Assembly: GCF_051020985.1 (NCBI RefSeq)
Contig: NC_134999.1
Coordinates: 22,105,160-22,169,159, forward strand
From: Nomia melanderi
Taxonomy: Eukaryota; Arthropoda; Insecta; Hymenoptera; Halictidae
Direction: 5' to 3'
Length of the DNA: 64,000 bases
Of the stretch, positions 43,360-55,138 are shown piece by piece; within the stretch, counting starts at the first letter, position 1; each line of letters starts with the position of its first letter. The translations under genes and the position numbers were made by a program. Under the pieces are notes generated by a model. That model saw only the letters and a program-made list of their open reading frames with translations, was not told the DNA's origin and did no database searches.

Positions 43360-44185
43360 TTAGTTTATTTCTTCTTCACTATTTGTTATATAACTTCACA
43401 CTTCTACAAAATCCTCCAACCATAACCTAACACTAAAGAAAAGCTAGAAAAATGACCTACCCCCAAAAAATCCCCCAACATATAATAACCTTACACTTAA
43501 GAAAATCTAAAATGAGACTCGAAGAACTCGAAGAAATATGGTTCACATGCTTTTCCTGTCAATGATAACTTCTCTCTATTGTCGCTTTCCAGTTTATTCT
43601 TCCTCAATATTTCTTACATAGTGTGTACTTCTCACAACTTTCATCACTTCAATTCTATCAAAACGCCAATATAACCTAACCTAACACCGAAGAGAGAAAG
43701 AAAAGCTTTATAAAGAAGATGATTTCTTCATGTTTCCTGTCATAATATAATAACTTTCTGTCACTTTCCAATTCATTCTTCTTCAACTCCAATTCATTCA
43801 TTCAACTTCAATTAAATTCTACCCAAAGAACCAACATAACCTAACACAGAAGGGAGAAAAGCTTTATAAGAAGATGAATCATCTCATGTTTCCTGTCATA
43901 ATATAGTAACTTCTGTCACTTTCGAATTCATTCTTCCTCAATATTTCTGACATAGTGTACTTCTCAACTTCAATACAATACTACTAAAAAGCACCAACAT
44001 AACCTAACACCGAATAAAATCTAAAATGATTCGAAGAAACATGGTTTATGTTTCCTGTCATGATAACTTCAGTCACTTTCCAGTTTATTCTCCTTCAATG
44101 TTTGCTACATAGTGTACTTTCACAACTTCAATACAATCCTACTAAAAACCACCAATATTAACCTAACACTGAAGAAAATCTAAAA
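43360..44185. repeat. About 165-230 bp degenerate tandem repeat
   Basis: Five copies sharing ACATAACCTAACAC(C/T)GAAG, TTTCCTGTCATAATATAATA, TCACTTTCCA(G/A)TT(T/C)ATTCT and a CATAGTGTACTTCTCA segment. Confidence 0.85.
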
Positions 44186-44994
44186 AGCCCCGAAGGTTAA
44201 CAAAACAATAGGGTCAACGAACCAGAAACTTCACGGTTAATAAACAAGGCAAACAAACAGCATTTAACTCAATAAACGTGTTTACATGGACAGTTTATTA
44301 GTGTTCTCATAGTCTCAGCACTCTGTCCAACGCGCACAATGATTTTCAAACTTCAAATTTCTAAGTTAATTATATGTACGCGTCGAGCAGCAAATTAATG
44401 GCACTCGAATATTTAGGGTCGGTGGAAATCAGTCCACACTTAATTTTACAAATCAAATTTAATATTAAACTTAATATGTTGGTACAGTGTTGTTGCACGA
44501 GCGTGTCGAAAAACTATTCCTAAGAAAATTCCGAAATTGTCAAGTTGGTATGTGTCTTTACTTCGGAAAGTATTTCTGTCTAACGGTCTCCTCGAGCAAT
44601 GATGTTTCTTAATATATTTCTTAATATATCCAAATATAACGTTTTGAAATATGTTGTTACAACGTAACAACTCCGTGTTTCATTCTTCTTTCTGAAACAG
44701 TGCAATTTTCCCAGGGAATGAATTCCACTGGAAGCGAAATAAGTTTCGCATGAAAAATTGTCCAAGACTTTAATCGGTGAAAGACAATCGCCGGGACAAA
44801 AGCGAAAGCGAAGTGTTTTAGACAATGAACGGCGCAAAGTGGTCTCGCTTTCGTCCGCGGAGTGTAAAATCGCGCGACGGTTTTTTCTTCTCATGGAAAG
44901 CGGAGTTTGTTAGCTGGTTCGTTTACATCGTACAATTTAGAGTAATTATAGCATTATCACGTTGACTGCCACGAAAAATTTCAGCGTTTTATGT
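44186..44994. other. Mixed island
   Basis: Long moderate-GC island. Minus-strand frames at 44446-44670 and 44580-44894 overlap and are unrecognised (the latter is 104 codons from ATG, Arg-rich). No splice-bounded exon is convincing. Confidence 0.4.
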
Positions 44995-45282
44995 GTCATT
45001 TTTTATCATCATCGTCATCATCATCATTGTCATTGTAAATATTGTAAATATTGTATTGTAACTATTATAAGTATTGTAAATATTTTAAGTATTGTAACCA
45101 TCGTAAGTATTGTAACCATCGTAAGTATTGTAAGTATTGTAAGTATTGTAAGTATTGTAAATATTGTAAGTATTGTAAATATTGTAAATATTGTAAATAT
45201 TGTAAATATTGTAAATATTGTAAATATTGTAAATATTGTAAATATTGTAAATATTGTAAGTATTATAAATATAAATATTATG
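44995..45282. repeat. ATTGTAAAT nonamer array
   Basis: A short (ATC)n run at 45006-45027 is followed by about 28 units of ATTGTAA(A/G)T. Because 9 is a multiple of three, two frames stay open, reading Ile-Val-Asn/Ser and Tyr-Cys-Lys repeats. Neither is considered a gene. Confidence 0.95.
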
Positions 45283-45939
45283 CCACTCGTTTCAACGCAG
45301 CAAAATCATACTTGATATAATATAATCATTGATTATATTACATATAATCAATTTAATATTTACTATTAAATCATATGGTGAAACAATTCATAAAACATTA
45401 AAGTAAAATACTTCTCCCTGATCTATGAACTTTCGTATTTATATATGATTTCTGTTTATATTAGTTATAAAAAATATTACCAACATTTCATGTTAAAGTT
45501 GTAATAAAATTACAAAAAAAATAAGATTTTTAATTTTTAATAGTTCATATTACCGGTGAAAGAATAACTTACATAAGCAAACGACTAACGTCGTATTTAA
45601 TAACGTTCGAGTTTACCTGTTTAACCTGTCGATCGTAAACGACCATTTAACTCGTTAATTATATTAACTGGTATGCTTGGTTCAGTTTACTTCTACTTAT
45701 TTCTTTACCGGAAGACTATTAAAATAATATGAATTATGTCTTACATTTATTGCAATATAACTCATTTGAGTGTCTGATCATTTATCATTCATTGAATCTA
45801 TATAATCTTTCGTAGTAAAATAGTTATCTAACAAGGCAAACGATATTAAAAAACAACTTGGAATAATAATTTAGGTATGGATGCATTGATGAACAAATAC
45901 AATAATGTTCGCTTTAATTCTATAATTTCAAATATAAAG
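45283..45939. other. AT-rich unique spacer
   Basis: No tandem repeats or long frames. The low-GC composition is uniform. Confidence 0.45.
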
Positions 45940-46515
45940 ATGTAATATAAAGAAAATTTGAATGACAGTCACTTTAACGTTACCTTGTCGAATGCAGTGT
46001 CAGCGAATTGCTGAGATTGTGCTGATTACAATGAGTCCAAACACGATGGGAATCGGAATAGTTTTACCGATTTAATGTAATTGGCGAAACTAAAGGCTCG
46101 TTTCCATGAAATCGATAAAGTAGTCCGATATACGTCGTGTTTGGACTCATTTCAATCAGCACAATCTCAGCAATCCATGGGTACTATGATTGACAAGGTG
46201 AAACTAAAGATGCAATAAAGAAAATTTTAATTACAGTCACTTTAAACTTACGTTGTCGAATGTAGTGTCAGTGAATTACTGAGATTGTGCTGATTAAAAT
46301 GAGTCCAAACACGACGTGAATCGGACTAGTTTATCAATTTCATGGAAACTAACCTTTAGTTTCGTTAATTATATTTAATTAGTAAAACTACTTCGATTTA
46401 CGTCGTGTTTGGACTCATTTCAATCAGAAAAATTTCAGCAATCCATTGCTACCACATTTGAGAAGGTAACGTTCAAATCACTGCAATTGAAATTTTCTCC
46501 ATTGCGTTACAGAAG
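45940..46515. mobile_element. Long-inverted-repeat element, dimer (copies 7 and 8)
   Basis: The cleanest dimer. GAGTCCAAACACGA occurs at 46031 and 46300, and the complementary hairpin arms end near 46158 and 46426. Outer arms read TCACTTTAACGTTACCTTGT...CAGCGAATTGCTGAGATTGT on the left and the complement near 46150-46200 and 46420-46500. The centres of the two copies are in opposite orientation. Confidence 0.9.
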
Positions 46516-46555
46516 TTTCTAACGGTTTAATGTGGTAATTAATAGTAGATTGTTT

Positions 46556-46861
46556 CTTCGACTTTCTTGTGTTATTGATATTGAAACGGATTTTGGGGAA
46601 TATGATATAGTTTTATTAGTTTATATGATAATTTGTTGTATAGTTTGTTAAACTGTATAAGGAATTTTATATAATTATTTACTGTATATTATTATTATTA
46701 TTATTACATTATATAGTCAATTTCGTATAATAATTTATTGCGTATTATTAGTATTATTATTATGATTTTCCATAGTCAATATTATATAATAATCTTTGGC
46801 ATATTATTATTATTATTAATACTATATTGTATAGTCAGTGTTATATAATAATTCGTTGCGC

Positions 46862-46901
<40 letters not shown>

Positions 46902-47105
46902 CTACTATTTTTATTTTCATATTGTATAGTTAATTTTGTATAATAGTTTGTTGTATATTGTTATTATCATTATATTATGTAGTCAATGGTATATAATAAT
47001 TTGTTGCATATTATTATTATATTGTATAATCAATTTCGTATAATTTGTTGCACATTGTTATTATTAGTACAATTAATATGATTATACTGTATCGTCATAC
47101 AATAA
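46556..47105. repeat. About 70-bp repeat with ATT microsatellites
   Basis: Seven copies of ATTTGTTG(C/T)ATATTATTATT, then ATATTGTATAGTCAATTT and TATAATA, each with an (ATT)n tract of varied length. One has (ATC/ATT) alternation at 46865-46900. Confidence 0.85.
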
Positions 47106-47640
47106 TTTCTTCTATCAATAAGAAAAACCGTCACGTTCAATTCCACGTCCCCCCGGCGCACGCGTGAACGCGCAGCCCGCTAAATCATAAACGTCTCATA
47201 GAACGGCGACTGTAAACCGTGCGATTGCGGTCGTAATTCTTTTCCGGTGGTCCGCGGTCACGTGGCCCCGGCACCGGTCGAGACTTTTTCTCCAGTTTTC
47301 GCTGGACGGAAGAGGTTGTTGAACGTGTCGCGGTTAGCTGGGGCAAACCGAGTGGAACGAAAGACAACGACGCGTCCATTGTCGGGGGAAAGCCGTCCCG
47401 CGCCCGCGGCCTTTGGACGCCACCTTCCGCGCGTGTACATAGTGCGCCCGAATGATCCCCGGCGTCTGGTCCACGCGCGTTTTACTACGAGCGGCAGGAA
47501 TAAATTACGCGCGGCTCGAACAGTCCTCGGTTTTTATTCGACGCCTTTGAATTTCCGTTAGAGGTATGCTTCGGCACGTCACCGATGACCGGAGATTTTA
47601 AATGACTTGGAAATGGTCGTGTGAGAATTGATGATGAATG
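47106..47640. other. CpG-rich island
   Basis: The second most CpG-rich block (47145-47560). Overlapping Arg/Pro-rich frames lie on both strands, the longest at 47247-47561 plus (104 codons). None has a recognisable domain. It could be a promoter or untranslated exon by composition only. Confidence 0.45.
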
Positions 47641-48090
47641 GGAATATTTAGTGATACAGGTAAAAAAAAGAGTTCGCAATTATTCTATTATTTTCCCTCC
47701 AATTTGTGCTCTAAATATTTTATTGTTTATGGTACCTTATGTATTACTATTGAAAATATTTTATTCTATACTGTGCCTTATTCTAAAATATTGAATATAT
47801 TTTATTGTACAGAGTACCCTATATATTATTACTAAAAATATTTTATTCTACATGGTACCTTATGTATTACTATTGAAAATATTTTATTGTATATTGTACC
47901 TAAGTATTATTATTGAAAATATTTTATTTTACATGGTACCTTATATATTACTATTAAAAAATATTTTATTATGTCTTATGCATCGGATTGCCAGGTAAGT
48001 AATTTCGTTTTAATAAACAACTTTTTATTATTGAAATTACTTTGTTGTATATTGTACCTTATATATTATTCTTGAAAATATTTTATTCTA
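47641..48090 (+). repeat. About 60-bp minisatellite, forward orientation
   Basis: Seven copies with CCTTATGTATTACTATTGAA, AATATTTTATT and CTATATTGTACCTTA-type segments. The same unit occurs in reverse orientation at 48710-48985. Confidence 0.85.
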
Positions 48091-48709
48091 TAAATTCAAT
48101 AAATTAAAGAAATTACTTTCTCGCCAATATAATACCAAAAAAAAATTTAAAAAAAAACAATTCACAAAAATCCAATTATTTTCCCAATTCAATTTCTCAC
48201 TAAATCAAACACAAGAGGGAAGCACATCATCGCAAAAGGTCCAACATAACCTCTCGAAAAGTCAAAGCAGCACTCCTAACTGTACCGTTAACGTAAACGT
48301 CCACTTTTTCCCTTTTCCTTTTTCCCTCCACTTCCGGCGCATGTTAAACCAATGTACGAGCGGTTACAGCTGTTTTCGAGGGCCAGCGTTCATTCTCGAA
48401 TTGTAAACGGACGTCCACAATGGCCTGTGGCATTTTTTTTCCTTTTCTTCGGTTTGGAGACAAATGCACGTCGCTTTAGGGATCGATGCACGGAATTCTA
48501 ATGACTCGTCACGTATTCCGCGGTGGCCACGGATGACAGCGTGTAGATAGCCTTGCTACAGAAGGTACAGGGAACGTGGGACATTTCATGGAAACTCGTT
48601 CGGTGGCTTGTGACAGAGTTCCGTGTTATTGGAGTTAAATAACTGTTAAATAAATGTTTGTTTAAAGTGAATGGGTGTAGATGTTTGCTGCGTGTTGGTG
48701 TAAATTTAT
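48091..48709. other. AT spacer and CpG-bearing island
   Basis: Unique mixed sequence at 48240-48620 lying between two oppositely oriented arrays of the same minisatellite. No gene is seen. Confidence 0.5.
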
Positions 48710-48985
48710 GTTAATGGTTTTATTGTTTTTTTTTAATATTAAAACTTAAGGTACAGTATGTAATAAAATATTTTTAATAATGATACATAAGGTACAAATA
48801 AAATATTTTCAATAATAATACATAAGGTACAATATACAATAAAATATATTCAATAATAATACATAAGATACAATATACAATAAAACATTTTCAATAATAA
48901 TACATAAGGTACCATGTAGAATAATATATTTTCAATAATATTACATAAGGTATACAATATGCAATAAAATATTCAATAGTTCGAT
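48710..48985 (-). repeat. Minisatellite, reverse orientation
   Basis: Five copies of AATAATAATACATAAGGTAC and AATATACAATAAAATATTTT, the reverse complement of the 47641-48090 unit. Together they form an imperfect inverted repeat around a loop of about 620 bp. Confidence 0.85.
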
Positions 48986-49480
48986 TAAACAGTAATTATG
49001 CAAATTTTAATTATGCTTATTCTTTTAGCAAATAAGGTAAAAGCAGTAGTAATTTACCTGATATCAGTAGTTGAACGTTTCTTTGTGATTCCAACTTTGT
49101 AATTCAATTAAACAATAATTATATAATTTTTATTTTTAAATATTCCTTTATTAAATAACGTAAAATCGCCAGTAATTTACTTGGTGTCAGTAATTGATCA
49201 GTTCTTTATAATTCTAACTTTGTAATTCCTTAATTAACTCATTAACTCAATTAAACAATAATTGTGCAATTTTTATTTATATTCATTTATTAAATAACGT
49301 AAAAACGTCAGTAATCTTCCCGGTATCAGTAGTTGTCCATTTCTTTGTAATTCCTTAATTAACTCATGAACTCAATTAAATAATAATTAATCAATTCCTA
49401 TTCATTTCTCAAGTAAAATCTTCGTTCACCAAATAAATTAAAGCGTCAGTAATTCACCTGTTATCACTGGTTGACCATTT
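48986..49480. repeat. About 130-bp tandem repeat, four copies
   Basis: Shared segments: AACAATAATTATGCAATTTT, TTTATTAAATAACGTAAAA, CAGTAATTTACCTGGTATCA and GTAGTTGACCATTTCTTTGT. Confidence 0.9.
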
Positions 49481-49546
49481 CTCAATAACACGTGGCAGAT
49501 TAGGTTTCCAACGTATTAATCTTCCGATAACGACGCAGTAGATACG

Positions 49547-49564
49547 CTGCGCCATCTAGCGATT
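49547..49564 (-). promoter_or_regulatory. CTCF-like site (candidate)
   Basis: The minus strand reads AATCGCTAGATGGCGCAG, matching the CTCF core pattern (AGATGGCGC with flanking CGCT). It sits in a short mixed-GC patch (49481-49600) between two AT arrays. The match is by eye only. Confidence 0.3.
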
Positions 49565-49599
49565 CAATTCCGAAACATTTTTGCCGGAATTAAATGATT

Positions 49600-49925
49600 T
49601 ATTACATACATTTATTATATATTATTTACACATATATGTATTACATACTATTTACACATATTTTTATTACACATAAATATTATGTATATAAATATTAGAA
49701 AATTCTAAAAAAGAAATGATGTAAATTATTTTACAATAAGTACTTTATGAAACGATTGTTGTTTGTTTATCTATACATATATGTATCACATATTTATTCC
49801 ATATTATTGATACATATATGTATTACATATATTTATTACATATTATTCATACATACATTCACTACATATTATTCACACACATATTCATTACATACTCACA
49901 TACACTAATTCCCCATAAACACTAA
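49600..49925. repeat. ACATATTATTTACACATAT array
   Basis: Degenerate array of TTACATATTATTCACACATA-type units, about 22-26 bp, with a non-repeated interruption at 49680-49770. Confidence 0.75.
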
Positions 49926-50250
49926 CACATACAAAGCAAAACAAAAACCATATACGACAATGCCTAATTCGTAAACGCAGAATGACAATTAGCCCGAGCA
50001 CGAGGGCATAAATCTCCTCGCATCGAATACACTTTTCTGTTGCACGGACCAGCGCCGATCGCCATCAATATTCATCAAAACGCGGCGAGCAGGCCGCGCG
50101 GTTCGCGGAAGGCAATAAAGCACGTGCGTCGATTCGAATGCCCACTAAATCAGCTTTATTTCCCCTTGATTCGGACGTCCAAGTTTCAGACGGGCACGGT
50201 CTCGAAGCAATGTGAGCCAATTGTAATTTGAACTGTGGATGTGAACGTTG
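49926..50250. other. CpG-rich island
   Basis: Mixed island. A 63-codon plus-strand frame at 50040-50231 is unrecognised. Confidence 0.45.
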
Positions 50251-50279
50251 TAGGGATTATTAGATAATTATGTTTTGTT

Positions 50280-50885
50280 GTTTGTGAAAGGTTTGATGAG
50301 TAGTTTGTGTGTTGTGTGATATGGAGTGTTGATGTTATTAAGTGTTATTAAATGTTGATGTTAGTAAATGTTATTACATATTGATATTATTAATGTCATG
50401 AAATATTATTAATATTAATACTATTAATGTCATGAAATATTATTAAATATTAATATTAGTAATGTCATGAAGTATTATTAAATATTAGTATAATTAATTC
50501 TTATTAAACATCTATTATATAATATGTAGCGTTGATATTATTAAATGTTATTAAATATTGATGTTAGTAATGTTATGAAGTATTATTAAATATTAGTATA
50601 ATTAATTATTGTTAAATATGTATTGTGTAATATGGAGTGTTGATGTTATTAAATGTTATTAAATATTTATATTGGTAATGTTATGAAGTATTATTAAATA
50701 TTAGTGTGATTAAATATTGTTAAATATTAGTGTGATTAAATATTATTAAATATTAGTATGATTAAATATTGTTAAATATTAGTACGATTAAATGTTATTA
50801 AATATTGATATTAGTAATGTTATGAAATATTATTAAATATTAATCGTATTAAATATTATTACATATTAAAATTATAATAATATTA
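50280..50885. repeat. TATTAAATATTAGTATGATT array
   Basis: Degenerate units of TTATTAAATATTAGTATAAT, TAATGTTATGAAGTATTATT and a longer anchor AATATG(T/G)AG(C/T)GTTGAT that recurs about every 120-330 bp, giving a higher-order pattern. Confidence 0.8.
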
Positions 50886-51235
50886 CATAATTTACAGAAC
50901 TATTTTTACAGTATCAGCCGTATAATTATGCAATAATTCCTTACAACACAAAAATAATGTAAATAAACGTCGTATTATATTAATTTAATTATATTAAAAG
51001 AGCATTAACAGTAATTAAACTTCATTAACAGTAATTACACTTCTCAGAAAATGTCTTTTGTAACTAATTAATTATATGGTATGAAAAATAATGAAAATTA
51101 AAAATGAACAAACAACGATCGTTTTATAAGGTATTTATTGTAAAGTAATTTTCATCATTTCTTTTTTATAATTTTTTTATATTTATTGTTAATAAATATT
51201 CTATGTTATATATATATATTAAAAATAACAAGAAA
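50886..51235. other. AT-rich spacer
   Basis: Unique low-GC sequence with a duplicated AGCATTAACAGTAATTAAAC-type piece near 51000. No gene is seen. Confidence 0.4.
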
Positions 51236-51890
51236 CATATAATCACAATCTCCTCTTCAACATCAACATCATATCACCACAAAGTAAATTAATCCAACTC
51301 AAATCATAACCTCAAAAAAATCCATAACTTTCTAAAACAAAAATAAATAATGTTCACAAAATAATTCAACAATATACTTAAACTAAATATTCCAATTGAA
51401 AAATTCCCTTCTTCCCTTCAAGAAAAATTCTTCCCTTCAAAAAGAAAATCATAACCTCAAAAATATTCAGAATTGTCTAAAACAAGAATAAAATCATTAC
51501 ACGATAATATCACAAAACCAACAATAAATAAATCAAACATGAATTGGTATATTTAATCTCACAAAATAAATAATGTTTAATGAATAATACAACAATATAC
51601 TCAAACCAATACTCAAATTAAAAAATAATAAAAAAAAAATACAATCACAATCTCCCCTTCTAAACCAAACCTAACCTCAAAAAAATACAAAATTTTCTAA
51701 AACAGAAATGAAACCGCTATATTTAATCTGACAAAATAAATATTTAGAAAATAATCAAAAATTAACTTAAAAAATAATAGAAAATCTATTCCCTTATTCC
51801 TTTAAAATCGCTAATCATCATCTCCCCTAATCAAACACAAAATAATGTCATCACCCAACACCCCACTAATTAGAAATCCACACACTAAAC
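51236..51890. repeat. About 200-bp degenerate tandem repeat
   Basis: Three copies containing AATCACAATCTCC(T/C)CTTC, ATAACCTCAAAAAAATCCAT, TTTCTAAAACA(A/G)AAAT and an ACAAAATAAATAATGTT segment. Confidence 0.75.
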
Positions 51891-52290
51891 ACCAGTCTCT
51901 TACGAGAACGCTTTACCGGAACTCCGCGTCTTCGAAGAGGCGTTGATTTATTGCGCCGGCGAGGAACGACCGATAAAAGCATCCTTTACGCGCGCGGAAA
52001 AATCGCAACGGACGCAACGGAACACACGTATCACGGGCACACGACCCACGCGCGCACGATCGCCGCTCGAATGGTTGTTCATAAAATTTTTACGGATAAT
52101 TTATGGCTTAATATACCGGCGAAATGCCGGATAGTTTGCCTTTCCGCTTTCTCCGGGAGGCTCGATGCTTTTTCGTCGGGCGCTCGACGCGCCATCTGCG
52201 AGTCAATCGGGGAATTGATGGTACGACGGTGTCGCGTGCGGAGGGTGAATGGCGAGTGGATAATTAGAATGGGTTTTGTGATTTGTTGGT
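51891..52290. other. CpG-rich island, right part duplicated
   Basis: Mixed island with frames at 51943-52134 and 51951-52301 (116 codons), both unrecognised. The segment at 52205-52275, with GTACGACGGTGTCGCGTGCG, recurs at 52690-52760, so island sequence was duplicated into the next array. GCGCCATCTGCGAGTC at 52189-52204 is a partial CTCF-like string. Confidence 0.5.
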
Positions 52291-53235
52291 GGTGGAAGTA
52301 GTGAGTGATTGGTGTGCTGTTTCTTGGATTGAGGTTGTTAATTGAGTAATTAGAAGATATTCTGTGTTGTGAGTTATTAATACTAAAAGTATCGACTAAT
52401 TAGTGATTTATTTTGAGCTTGTTAATTGGATAGAGCTTGTGCTGGAGTTAATTAATACTAAAACTACTGAGTAATTAGTGTGAGTTATTTTGAGATTGTC
52501 GAGTGGGTAATTAGAATATGTTTTGTGTTGTGATTTATTAATGCTAAAACTACTGAGTAATTAGTGACTTATTTTGATTTGTTTGTTAGTTTGAGCTTGT
52601 TAATTGGATAATTAGAAGGTATTTTGTGTTGTGATTTATTAATAGTAAAACTACTGATTAATAAGTGTGAATTGTTTCTTGAATTGTTTCTCGGCGATCG
52701 GGGAATTAATGTTACGACGGTGTCGCGTGCGGACCGTGAATGGTCAGTGGATAATTAGAATGTGTTTTGTGTTGATTTATGGGTGGGACTTGTGAGTGAT
52801 TGGTGTGAGTTGTTTGTTAGTTTGAGGTTGTTAATTGGGTAATTGGAATGTATTTTGTGCTGCAGTTAATTAATACTAAATATGTCGAGTAATTAATGAC
52901 TTATTTTGAACTGTTTGTTGTTTTGAGATTGTTGAGTGGATAATTAGGATACATATTGTGCTGCAATTTATTAATACTAAAATTACCGAATTTTAGGGTG
53001 ACTTATTTTAAGCTTGTTAAGATAATTACGATATATTTTGTATTGCAATTTATTAATACTAAAACTACTGAGTAATTAATGTGACTACTTTTTAATTATT
53101 TGTTATTTTGAGGTTGCTGGGTGGATAGTTAGAATACATTTCGTGTTGCGATTTATTATCAATAAAACTACCAAGTAATTAGTGACATATTTTGGATTGT
53201 TTCTTATTTTGAGTTTGTTAATCGGATTATTAACA
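52291..53235. repeat. About 90-130 bp degenerate repeat
   Basis: Eight or more copies with TTAATACTAAAACTACTGAG, TAATTAGTGTGA, ATTTTGA(G/T)(C/G/A)TTGTTAAT and GGATAATTAGAATATATTTT, including one block (52690-52815) carrying the duplicated island piece. Confidence 0.85.
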
Positions 53236-53239
53236 ATAA

Positions 53240-53890
53240 TAGATATCCTAATTTGTATCCTATTTGCTTTGGTCTAATCTACTTCTTACTATGAACAGAA
53301 TGGATCCCTTTATCTAGTATAACATTTTCATATCTAATTTACTGTAATTCAAAGTCTTTTGCTTTTCTATTAAAATTATAATTAAAAATACATTAATAAT
53401 AATTAAAATTCTATCCTACTTCTTGCTATGAATAGAACGGATCCCTTTATCTGCTACAACATCTGCATATGTAATCTACTGTAATTCAAAGTCTTTTGTT
53501 GTTCTATTAAAATTGTAATTAAAAATTAATCAATTCTAATTAAAATTCTAACCTACTTCTTGCTATGAATACATTGAATCCCTTTATCTAGTACAACATT
53601 TCCATCCCCTATCTACTGTAGTATAAAACCTTTTGTCCTTCCATTAAAATTCTAATTAAAAATTAATTAATTAATTAATTAATTTTAAAATGAACAGAAT
53701 GGATCCCTTTATCCAGTTCAACACTTCCACACCCTATCTACTGCACTCAAAAATCTGTTATACTCCCATTAAAATCCTAATTAAAAATCAATTAATTCTA
53801 ATTAAAAATTTCGTGTTCCTTTATTGCACACACATGTTACAACACTCGTTACTCAACTTAGTGATACACACATGGAAACCTGAATATTCA
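53240..53890. repeat. 137-bp tandem repeat, four copies
   Basis: GGATCCCTTTATC anchors at 53302, 53439, 53577 (GAATCC) and 53700. Each copy has CTACTTCTTGCTATGAA(C/T)A, ATCTACTGTAATTCAAAGTC and a TATTAAAATTATAATTAAAA segment. Confidence 0.9.
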
Positions 53891-54200
53891 TAACGGTAAT
53901 CACAGTGCAGAAGTGTAGCACATAATTATTGAAAAATTCGAGGGAAAAATATGCAAGGAAACACAAGAGGAATTTACTTCTGACACGTGACGTTGGGCAA
54001 CAATTATCGGGACGGAACGCGATGCATTATGCATCTTTTGCGGTACGCCTTAAGGTAAGAGTTCGTTTGACACGTTGCGCGTGTTACATTGTATATTTCA
54101 TAATCGAACTGCTCGTTTTAATTCGTGACCGATTACACGTCGGGCGTGTAATGCATTACTTATTGAGAATGATCGGTCGTGTAGGGGTAAAGGAAGAGTG
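53891..54200. other. Mixed island
   Basis: A 90-codon plus-strand frame (53929-54201) is unrecognised. It includes CACGTGACGTTGG and two ACACGT(T/C)G(C/G)GCGTGT-type near-palindromes at 54070-54090 and 54136-54150. Confidence 0.45.
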
Positions 54201-54715
54201 AGAGGTGTGTAATAATTGAGATCTAAAATAATGAGTAATAATAATATAATAAATTTGTTAATAAATTAAATAATAAATTGGTTAAATTGCATTAATAATA
54301 TATATAATATAAAGAAGAATTAATATATAATATAGAAAGGAATTATTATTATTATTATCATTATTATCATTATTATTATTATTATATTATACAGTATAAT
54401 TTTGAATCTGTTATTTGTAAATTTATAATATAATATAATATATATTATATACGATATAGTATAAATTTAACAGTTTCAAAACTATATTATAGATTAATTC
54501 CTTTTTATACTATATATATGTATAGTATATTATATTATATGTAAATTTATAATGTAAATATAAATTTATTATATTTAATAGTAGATGACAAATAACAGTT
54601 TCAAAATTATACTGTAAATCTGAAAATCTGTAAATCTAAAATATATATATACTTAATCAATCAGTAAAAAAATCATTGCACTTCATAAACAACACATGAC
54701 TAAACAAATCAACGA
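54201..54715. repeat. AT-rich repeats
   Basis: TAATATAATATATA-type low-complexity sequence with (ATT)n at 54345-54385. ACAGTTTCAAAACTATATTA and ACAGTTTCAAAATTATACTG (54470, 54594) mark a duplicated segment. Confidence 0.65.
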
Positions 54716-55138
54716 GTCCCAACATTCCACAATACCAATCCATCAAACAACAAAACTTCTTGCAGGCAATTCGGCACTTCGAACATTCAACAAAATCAGA
54801 ATTCCGACTGGCTCTTAATTAATGCCAGATCATCAACCCTTTCCGTTAGAACCTCGAGTCGTTCCATATGCAACTTGCAACGATACAACGCGTTTTCGCG
54901 GTTAACGCTCGAAATGATGCCACCTACGTGGCCATCTCGCCGTAACATCGGGCAACTTGTCGAATGACTCCTAATTAATGGCCGCCCGTGCTCATTGAGA
55001 TACGGAGGAACGGATAATCGGCCGTCTGCGCCGCAACGATACTTTCTTTTATCCATAATTCATCGGAAGCGGAATGGCCCTTTCGAATTGCTGGCTGTCG
55101 GACTGTTTTCTAAGTTGTGAACGGGTGTACGATTGTTG
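54716..55138. other. CpG-rich island
   Basis: Mixed island. An 86-codon minus-strand frame from ATG (54796-55056) has no recognisable domain. Confidence 0.45.

Noticed and set aside
44446..44894. Two overlapping minus-strand frames (74 and 104 codons)
   Set aside because: They overlap in different phases and neither has a recognisable motif, so both are treated as chance frames.
44962..45320. Frames reading Ile-Val-Asn and Tyr-Cys-Lys repeats
   Set aside because: The 9-bp unit keeps any stop-free phase open. There is no start context or conserved flank.
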